Origin: Helianthus annuus
Taxonomy: Eukaryota > Streptophyta > Magnoliopsida > Asterales > Asteraceae
DNA: 64,000 nt
Reading direction: 5' to 3'
Assembly: GCF_002127325.2 (NCBI RefSeq)
Contig: NC_035437.2
Location: 162,601,408 to 162,665,407, forward strand
The notes below the pieces were generated by a model. That model was not told the DNA's origin and searched no databases. It was given only the letters and a program-made list of their open reading frames with translations. The first letter of the stretch is position 1. Every line of letters starts with the position of its first letter. The position numbers were made by a program, and so were the translations under genes. Positions 57,209 through 64,000 of this stretch are shown one piece after another.

Positions 57209-57308
57209 TATTTATAGGTTGCCAAAAGAGGAAAGTGGAGCTGGTGCGCGGATCGGATGGCCATCCGATCGGATGGTCATCCGTTCGGATGACCATTCGA
57301 TCGAATGG
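57209..57308 (-). promoter_or_regulatory. U3 of solo LTR S3: GGATGGCCATCC palindromes, then TATA box
   Basis: GGATGGCCATCC and ATCCGATCGGAT occur around 57252-57285, followed by CATTCGATCGAATG near 57295. On the minus strand these precede the TATA box (57217-57209) by about 30 bp. Confidence 0.68.
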
Positions 57309-58448
57309 CTCCGGCGAGTTGCGTTTCGATGTTTCGTTTCGTGCGTTGAGCGTAGCGATGCGTTTAGGCGCGTATCAATTAGGCGATGCGATTGATTAAT
57401 AATAGTCACACAAATACTATATCTAACATACAATCATCCTAAATAACTTGTGTTTAGCGATTGCGATTAGATTGCGTTGCGATAGGGTTGCGATTGCGTT
57501 TCGATTAATCACCACATAATTAGCACACACACGTAAAACAATATCCAGAACGCATAATTCGAGTTGCGAATGTGATTGCGATGCGATTAGCGATAAAGCG
57601 ACAAAACATGCGATTAAACCTCAGTTATTAATAGATACTCCACGTAATACAACTAAAGCAAATAAATAATAGGATTCGAATTACAAGTCAAGAAGCACAA
57701 ATCAGTAGTTAATCAAGACGTGACAGATCGCAATTAGCAATCTTTTCTTCCTTTGACTTTGACTTTGACTTGTACTTTGACTTTCGAAACACGGGATGTT
57801 ACAATATCCTCGGCTCATTTCATTTGAAAATGGCCACGACCTATGCACGGGGTCTAGGCATACACCTGGCAGATGCAAATGCTAAATAACCCACATGTTG
57901 GGGATAACTCCTTTGTGGGTTTTATAGTGGTGAATCGGTTAATCATGACCGGCTTCCAACCCGGCCCCATTTTTATGACAAACATGTAAATCTGTATACA
58001 AGATTTAAAAAGAAAATTCTCCCAAGTTATAAATGGTTTTGTGCCTTGTGCGCCTAAATCAATTTTCATAAACTCTTTTCAAATGAGTCGGTTAATTGTA
58101 TTTACTAGTGAAAACTGACGTATTTTCCAAAGACTAAGTGACATGTACCTCTCGAAATTAGGTTGGAGGTACTTGGTGTCAAATAAGAGGATCTTACAAA
58201 TCCTTAGATGCCTGAAGTCTGTTATTTCAGTTTCTTGTATTTTTGTGATCCGCCTGTGGATCTCTATTACAACAAGTCTGTATATTCTTTTATTTCGAAC
58301 GCTCGGACATTATGGTTTGTAATAGTAATTATCTACCAAGCCTTTCGCTGTGCTATAATATTGTGTTAATTGTCTATGATGATATCAACTAGGTCACGAT
58401 ACTCCCCACCTGGCCACCGGTAATATGTGGAAATGTCGGGGTGTGACA

Positions 58449-58703
58449 ACAAGATTGCATGGCTAGTCACATTGCATGGTTGAAGTCCGGGTCTTCTGCT
58501 TTTGATTAGAATAACGTCTAGTTTATTTTTTTTATTATGATTAATCAACAAGTAATCGTGTGACACTAAGTAGTCCACTAAAGCCTAGTCTTTTGTTTAT
58601 GTTCCTTATTTGTAGAATTGTAGGTAGTTTCAGTTTGTTTCCGTTGATCGTTTATGAATTTAAGCAGCTTTGAGGTTAATGAGAAATCATCAGTTGTAGT
58701 ACA
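58449..58703 (+). repeat. 3' LTR remnant of element F
   Basis: Matches 45105-45350 ('gcatggctagtcacattg', 'gtccgggtcttctgctttt', 'tttaagcagctttgagg'). Its 5' part is replaced by element G; the right end near ...GTAGTACA is uncertain. Confidence 0.75.
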
Positions 58704-58946
58704 AAAAGTGCAAATCTAAGGTTGATTCGAAAAGTAATTCAAAATCGATCCGATTGGGAAACCGGTTATAATACCGATAAAATCCAGTAGGATTCGCCGG
58801 ATCCAATCCGAATTTCAAAAACCCACCGGATCTTTTACTAGAGCGGAATGACAAAACTAAGAAATCAAGAATAATTCATCAAGAGTCATATCAAACCACA
58901 CTGGCGATACATCGCCTAACTACAATAACTAGGGTGAGATGACACC
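58704..58946. other. Short flank, nothing recognised
   Basis: Contains 'ccggttataataccg' and 'ccggatcc' stretches; no ORF or repeat ends seen. Confidence 0.3.
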
Positions 58947-59921
58947 CAGGGCCGGCTAAGCCAAGGTGCAGAATGGGCCTGTGCACAGGGCCCAAACCAG
59001 TATGGGGCCCAAAAAAACGAAAATTATACATATATATTTAAAAAAAAATTGTAAGTTGAAATAGGCCCAGGTCAGGTCAATAAAACTCAATTGAAATAGG
59101 CCCAAGTTCAAAAATAAACGCCTGCAGTGACTGAAATCGCACGCACAGGAGGAGGGAAACAAAAAGTCGCTGAATGCTGATATCGCACGCACAGGAGGGA
59201 AACAAAATCAGAGTATATAACTGAATTGTTAACTACGAACCAGGTAAGCTTTTTATTTTGAAATACATGTTTCATTAATCATTAAGTTAAATATCAATTA
59301 AATAGTTGTTTTGTTTAAAGTTTGCACGTCCAATTAAGAGTATATCACATTATCACTGTGATTTCAGACGCTGACGGTTGATCGTTTTCCTTCTTAATAT
59401 CATTCGCAATTTCGCAGCACGCTATCATCATACTTTCGGAATCAGTTGTATAATCAGACTTTCGGAGGTATCTTTAGGGCCGGCTATCATCAGACTATAG
59501 GTATAAATTATAAAACTTTAACTGATGTCTTGTCTGATTTCATTTGTTTTTGTCTTTTTGATTTCATATGAATGTTTTTGATTGAATGAATGTCTTTTTG
59601 ATTCCATATGAATGCCTTTTTGATTTAAAACTTTAACTGATGTCTTGTGATTGAAATATTGAATGACTGTTTTTTGTTAATATTTAGAAATTATGCCTCG
59701 CGTTCGTAAAACGATGACTTGATCATTTTTGCTATACTATTTTTGTTAATTTGTTTTATCTATTTGATAACAATTATCGTAGTATTATGGGTTTTTAGTA
59801 TTTATATATTTGATTGAATGATTGATGAGCTTATATTATATAAAGATTTGCGAATAGGGCCCAAATTTTTTATCTCGAACAGGGCCAAATTTTTTTTTTT
59901 GTGATTTTGGAGACGGCCCTG
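58947..59921 (+). mobile_element. Non-autonomous hAT transposon 2, with remnant transposase start
   Basis: 975 bp with the perfect 8-bp TSD ATGACACC (58939-58946 and 59922-59929). Begins CAGGGCCGGC and ends ACGGCCCTG, so the terminal inverted repeat is CAGGGCCG. Its right 220 bp match the left end of the hAT at 7505 in reverse orientation, and its left end matches the other terminus. At 59694 an ATG opens ten codons (MPRVRKTMT then stop) directly before the shared 3' end, as expected if almost the whole transposase was deleted. Confidence 0.9.
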
Positions 59922-59929
59922 ATGACACC

Positions 59930-60251
59930 AACTGAAAGTCAAAACATGTTGTTTTTACAATTAGCTCAAGAACCAATAGCAAAAGGACAATCATACTCCA
60001 TTCACTAGGTAAGTGAATATGATTATGAAGTGTTTAAATACAAGTTCATAACATCGAAGTTGATTTGTTTCCTGTTAAACCGACATGTCATATAAATATA
60101 CGATTAGTTACATGAACATGACATATACTAATTGATTGACTAACTTCTAACACGAATTATGCCAACCACACCAACCGAACATTCTATAACTACACTAACT
60201 AGGGTGGAACATCATCATAGAGCAATCCACAATAACTCATCCACATAATAA
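59930..60251. other. Intergenic stretch, nothing recognised
   Basis: AT-rich, no ORF. 'aactagggtggaaca' near 60200 faintly resembles 'aactagggtgagatg' near 58928. Confidence 0.3.
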
Positions 60252-60256
60252 GTAAT

Positions 60257-60758
60257 TGATGCGGGTCCAAGTGTGGAGGAGTGGGTCATCTTGTATTTGG
60301 AGGCCCAAGATCGTGTAATAAAAGGGGCTTCACTAAAATGGCTCTAACTTGGGCTACGGGGGTCCGTTTTGGGCGTGCGATCAGGCGAAACGAACGAACG
60401 TGAGAACGAGTTCCATCTTGCTGCAAACGCCTACAGCGATTTGGGTCATCGTCCTGGCCAAAAAAACGCTTATTTCTATTAGTTATTTACGTTTTTATGT
60501 TTTTTGAAGTGTTTTGGACATTTTGTTTTTGGGCTTGTGTTTGGCCCATGGTCTTTTTGAGGTCCATTTCGAATTTCTGTCTCTATTTATGTCTTCCACT
60601 TGTAATTTGGATGGTCAGACTTGAATTTCGAATTTACTCAAATTTCACTTCAAATTTTGTGCCCTTTGGGTTGAATTTTGGGGGTTGGGGAAGATCAACA
60701 CGGGTATTCGCAGAATCAACGTGTTTTGCTCTTCGTTATAGTAACAAACGCTACATCA
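60257..60758. repeat. Solo LTR S4 (502 bp)
   Basis: TSD GTAAT (60252-60256 and 60759-60763). Starts TGATGCGGGTCC and ends CGCTACATCA, a TGATG/CATCA inverted terminus with TG and CA ends. No ORF of element type and no clear TATA box. It may be a small LTR of unknown lineage or a remnant of a miniature LTR element. Orientation is not certain. Confidence 0.78.
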
Positions 60759-60763
60759 GTAAT

Positions 60764-61051
60764 CCATAACTCATCCATAGGACAAATACGAGTAAGAATT
60801 GTCACAATTCAATAAACATTCAACTATTCAAGTATCTAATATAAATATCATGCATCAAAGTTAAATAAAATAACCAAACCAGAATTCCGATCGTGACAGT
60901 CGGCCCAAAACTGATTAGTGCACTGCCATTGTATCTCTTTTAATTCCCCTTTTTCTATTTCATTAAGACGAAGGCCCAAGGCCCAATGCTCAAGCTTAAC
61001 TGTAGCAGCCCATTTGAGTTTTCATTGCAGTCCAACAAGAACTCAGTTGTT
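60764..61051. other. Intergenic stretch, nothing recognised
   Basis: AT-rich up to 60880, then a more mixed stretch with 'gaaggcccaaggcccaa'. No ORF or element ends identified. Confidence 0.3.
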
Positions 61052-61059
61052 CTTGTAGT

Positions 61060-61528
61060 CAATGTTGTAGAAGGCGCTAGGCGCTAGTCGGGCGGTGAGG
61101 TACAGCCTAGGGATTAATCTGGATTAACCGGGATTAATCGGGATTAATCAGAATGGGATTTTTATATGTATTTTTTCAAAATTATATATATATTCCCAAT
61201 AATATAAAAATAATACTTCAAAATTCACATAAATACTTCAAGTTTCAGATAGTATGGTTCGATTTTGACCGATTTTGACCAATTTTGACCGCCTAGGACC
61301 GCCTAGAACCGACTAGGACCGATTTTTATCGATTTTGACCGACTAATATTGTCCGATTAATCCGATTTTTGACCGCCTAGGACCGATTTTGACCGCCTAG
61401 GACCGATTTTGACCGATTTTTGACCATGACCGATTAATTGACCGCCTAGCTCAAAATTAGGCAGTAGATGACCGCCTAGCGCCTAGGCGCCGATTAATCG
61501 GCCGCCTAGGCCGATTTCTGCAACCATG
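61060..61528. mobile_element. hAT-like foldback MITE with internal ~20-bp tandem repeat
   Basis: The 8-bp TSD CTTGTAGT (61052-61059 and 61529-61536) flanks 469 bp. Ends are CAATGTTGTAGAA and TTCTGCAACCATG, an imperfect terminal inverted repeat. Subterminal GGCGCTAGGCGCTAG and GCGCCTAGGCGCCG are also inverted. The centre has many units of CCGATTTTGACCGCCTAGGA (61258-61440) and GGATTAATC repeats. No coding sequence. Confidence 0.82.
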
Positions 61529-61536
61529 CTTGTAGT

Positions 61537-62032
61537 AATGTAGTATGCATTTATTAAATAACCAATATGAGAAAAGGTATTTAAACACACCAATCACATA
61601 TTCAAAAATTTAAGGATGGGCTTGGTATGGTTTATGGTTTAGGAACGAAACATTGTAAATAAAAGTGGTGTACGTTTTAAAGGAGTAAGTTTAAGAAAGT
61701 TTATTAGAAGTCTAAGAAAATCCATCAAACATGAGTTTCCTTAAACCTATTGTATTATACCCTTATAAACTGATGTTTTTATATGTTTGTACATTGTTCT
61801 CCAAGTTAATAGCAAAAGTTAATTGCCATTATAAAAAAAGAATTAAAGTTATTAACAATTTCATAATTTGAGGGGTTTTTTTTTTAACTTGTTATATCTA
61901 TGGTCACAATTCTTGGATGCTTATCATTATTTTTTTGTAAAATTCAAAACAAAATTAAGAACTTATTGAACTTTAATTAAAAGATCGATTTAAAGAGTAA
62001 TTTCAATCCATAATTCAATTACACTAGAAAAA
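61537..62032. other. Intergenic stretch, nothing recognised
   Basis: AT-rich with T- and A-runs; no ORF or element ends. Confidence 0.3.
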
Positions 62033-62227
62033 TTACATAAGGATGGCAGGTAAACAAGCAACAAGCTACACCGCAACCCTCTTTTGAATAGCAAATCCAA
62101 ATCTACTGACAATAAAACTTTGGTTCTTTGGCGTCGAGAAATTGGTGTGCACGACACTCTGCACTCTATCCAAAAACCCAACAACTTCATGAGCAAGGGA
62201 GCCAAAGGTATCAAAGGCAAAGGGAAC
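62033..62227 (-). pseudogene. LINE-type protein tail, decayed
   Basis: On the minus strand 65 codons read VPFAFDTFGSLAHEVVG, FLDRVQSVVHTNF, FAIQKRVAV, a TAG stop, then LVACLP and a terminal Met before TAA at 62035-62033. The pattern matches the tail of the insertion at 25041-25249 (FAIQKGVAAQLVARLP, Met, stop). It is therefore the same retroposon-type protein family, older and without visible TSD. A flanking T-run (about 61870) could be the remains of an A-tail on the minus strand. Confidence 0.65.
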
Positions 62228-62274
62228 GAAAAACCAAAGGTATTAATTAAAGACACCAGTAACAAGACACCCAA

Positions 62275-63304
62275 ACACGTTACGAATCAAATAAAAAAAA
62301 GATAAGGCGCGCCGTAAGGTGGCACCAAAAGTCGAAATGAAATTCAACATTCCTCCCCCTTTCATCTTTCAATTTAACCATGATTTCAATGAGCAATCCA
62401 CTTTAAAGTGTCGGTCAAAAAAATCCAAAATTTGAAAGAGTTTTGGGGATATGTTACTATGCTGTGAACAATTTTTGCAGCCTAGTTGTGTAAGGTATTT
62501 ATTCTTGATTATGTTTTGAGATAAAGGCAAAGATAAAGTTACTGCGTATCAGAATTCTGTACCAGTTAAAGATAATGCCTAAGCTTTAATGCTTTCTTTT
62601 TTCATGAAGATATACTTTAGTTTATATATATAACCGTACTGAGTGAATTTATACAGATTATTTAAATACTTTTTTTACCATCTAGTATTTACATAGGGCC
62701 ATGGCAAACTTTTGTTAAGATTCCCTTGATGTTTTTGTCTCATACATCCTCCCATATTTTGTGGTCTTTGAAACTGGTGCATGTTACAGAAGGAATCTAT
62801 TCCACTCTTGGTTGATTTTGATCCTAAATAATCCACATGCATTATACTATTCTTAATGCATTGTTTTCTGCGCATCACTAAGATACTGGTCACTTGTTTA
62901 TAACTATCATCTAGTTTATTAGATCTATAATGTGTATTTTATATCTATTCTTGGGTTTGAACCCATAAATCAAGTTGATGAAACAATGTTTATACTATTA
63001 TGTAATGGTCTTGGTAACCAACCCTGTCAGTGAATGTTGATGGATCAAAGTGAGAGAGATCAATGGAGAAATAATAAATGCTAATCATTTGATGGCCAGA
63101 TAATATGTCCTGTTTGGTTGATCGGATGATAAAAAAATTCTCTAGATCAAACCTATATATATTTACTACATGTTTATTGCTAAAAATATATTAAGCTGAT
63201 AGAAAAATACAAGCACCTCTAATGGCTTGCTTTGAGAGTGGTCTGGCCACAAAGACACTGACCTCAGACCACATACCCAATATTTGAGAGAGGGATTCTT
63301 GCGG
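62275..63304. other. Intergenic stretch of 1 kb, no gene recognised
   Basis: AT-rich. Short ORFs show no motif, and I see no intron-exon pattern or transposon ends. Confidence 0.35.
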
Positions 63305-63307
63305 TTA

Positions 63308-63621
63308 GGGGACTGGGGGTGGAAAGCCTTTTCAGCGTGATGGAAGTTTTCAACGAGTGATGGTCAACAAATTCCCATCGCCACATACAAGTATAACGAG
63401 TGATAAAAATGTGTGTGCGTGATAAACTTCACACGTTATGGGATATTTTGTGATAAATGGATGTGAGGGGGTGTGAGGGTTTATTGTTGGGTGTTGTGAG
63501 TGATGACCATTGCCACTAAAAAAGGTTGTGAGTGATGGAAAAATGGTTGATGACATGGCGGAACTTGATTGGGTGTTGTGAGTGATGAGTGAGTGATGAG
63601 TGATGACCACCCCCACCCCCC
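63308..63621. mobile_element. Tourist-like (PIF/Harbinger) MITE
   Basis: 314 bp flanked by TTA on both sides (63305-63307 and 63622-63624). Terminal inverted repeats GGGGACTGGGGGTGG and CCACCCCCACCCCCC pair with two mismatches. Internal GTGAGTGATG repeats. The 3-bp TTA duplication and G-rich ends are typical of Tourist elements. Confidence 0.8.
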
Positions 63622-63675
63622 TTATGCCAAACGTTGCCAGCTTCGCATCTATAGGTGAAAGGTTGGGATTAGGTT

Positions 63676-63890
63676 TGTAAACGAACGAACATTCAGCGAA
63701 CAGTTCGTGAACTATTGGGCGGGAAGTTTGTTTTATGTTCATTCGTTTAATTAATGAACGAACATGAACAAGAAACTCTGTTTGGTAATTAGTTAAGTGA
63801 ACGAACACGAAAACAAATCTCTCGTTCGTTCAATTGCGTTCGTGAATGTTCGGTAACATGTTTGTTTGTTTATGTTGTTCATTAATGATT
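63676..63890. repeat. GTTCG/CGAAC-rich MITE-like repeat
   Basis: AACGAACGAACATTC, CAGTTCGTGAAC, ATGAACGAACATG, GTGAACGAACACG, CTCGTTCGTTC and CGTTCGTGAATG form many inverted pairs. Ends and TSD were not resolved. Confidence 0.5.
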
Positions 63891-64000
63891 TTTAGCATTT
63901 ATTTATTATATCTAAACTTTTTATATTCTTTAATTTTTATTAATGTCATTATCCAAACAAATAAAATAAGAAACCCTATATACCTCCACTTTGTTTATAC

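Larger units (their letters stand above)
55276..57803 (-). repeat. Solo LTR S3 (2528 bp) in the element G LTR
   Basis: TSD ATATC on both sides (55271-55275 and 57804-57808). On the minus strand it starts TGTAACATCCCGTGTTTCG and ends GGGGTGTGACA. Directly repeated GTCAAAGT-type hexamers follow the start, a common trait of gypsy LTRs. TATA on the minus strand at about 57217-57209 (CTATAAATA). No internal sequence. Confidence 0.92.
51317..58448 (+). mobile_element. Element G: 5'-truncated Tekay-like chromovirus (integrase end and 3' LTR)
   Basis: Only the integrase from before the [10 protein letters not shown] block and one LTR remain; the 5' LTR, gag, protease and RT are missing. It lies between element F's RNase H and F's 3' LTR remnant. 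It therefore inserted in F, and a later deletion or recombination removed both its 5' part and the end of F. Confidence 0.88.
52253..58448 (+). repeat. 3' LTR of element G (about 3.66 kb without solo LTR S3)
   Basis: Preceded by the PPT-like TTTTAAGGGGGTGAGGA. Starts TGTAACACCTCGTAAAAACG and ends GGGGTGTGACA at 58448. It shares the block order of LTRs A and B, for example 'gtaactagtttacat', 'atacgggcttggg', 'accgcttggtcggg' and 'cctgaagtctgtt', but is strongly diverged. Solo LTR S3 interrupts it at 55276-57803. Confidence 0.9.
45100..58703 (+). mobile_element. Element F: old Ty1/Copia retrotransposon, broken by solo LTR S2 and element G
   Basis: 5' LTR part (about 45100-45394), PBS, gag, zinc knuckle, protease, GAG-pre-integrase, integrase, RT and RNase H occur in Copia order up to about 51316. 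After that comes element G, then a 3' LTR remnant at 58449-58703 that matches 45105-45350. Many stops and frameshifts show great age. The outer 5' LTR boundary is not resolved. Confidence 0.85.

Noticed and set aside
63350..63808. 152-codon minus-strand ORF near the right edge
   Set aside because: It crosses the Tourist-like MITE and the GTTCG-rich repeat; composition follows the repeats.

Overview
The window is plant nuclear DNA made almost entirely of nested transposable elements. I find no convincing host gene, rRNA, tRNA or CRISPR array. Long AT-rich LTRs, the LTR-retrotransposon families seen and GC-rich palindrome clusters of the CACGGGGCCGTG type suggest a large-genome eudicot, probably Asteraceae. 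That placement is inference from family resemblance.

Element labels: A = minus-strand Ty3/gypsy chromovirus (Tekay/Del-like), 5' LTR 19725-22919, gag and protease split across 4393-5557 and 16891-19552. B = plus-strand relative of A, 29698-42210, complete LTR pair and TSD but ruined coding region. C = minus-strand gypsy-type element, 22920-44384, with LTRs of about 3.1 kb and a 3 kb interior with no recognisable gag-pol. D = 3' part of a plus-strand gypsy element (Tat/Athila-like, tentative), 1-4392. E = plus-strand non-autonomous Copia (Sirevirus-like) with gag only, 5558-16890. F = old plus-strand Copia, about 45100-51316 with a 3' LTR remnant at 58449-58703. G = 5'-truncated Tekay-like element, 51317-58448. 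S1-S4 = solo LTRs at 9957-13287, 49091-50952, 55276-57803 and 60257-60758.

Nesting order: C received A in its 3' LTR and B in its 5' LTR, plus a 209-bp LINE tail. A received D inside its protease gene and E inside its gag gene. E received S1 inside its own gag and a non-autonomous hAT (7505-8360) in its leader. F was broken by S2 in its reverse transcriptase and by G, which itself carries S3. Most junctions are supported by target-site duplications: CAGTC, GAAAT, ATTTA, CAATG, ATATC and GTAAT for LTR elements, 8-bp repeats for hAT elements, TTA for a Tourist-like MITE. Removing E or S1 with one TSD copy leaves the interrupted gag frame continuous.

The right end (58.7-64 kb) holds a second hAT derivative of the same family, solo LTR S4, a hAT-like foldback MITE with an internal tandem repeat, a decayed LINE tail, a Tourist-like MITE and a GTTCG/CGAAC-rich repeat.

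Two signals are not explained by the usual annotation. (1) Most of the LTR families carry paired inverted-repeat or palindromic motifs upstream of the TATA box, unrelated in sequence but alike in architecture. (2) The non-coding interiors of A, B and C are dense in tiny hairpins whose stems vary while the loop stays nearly constant.
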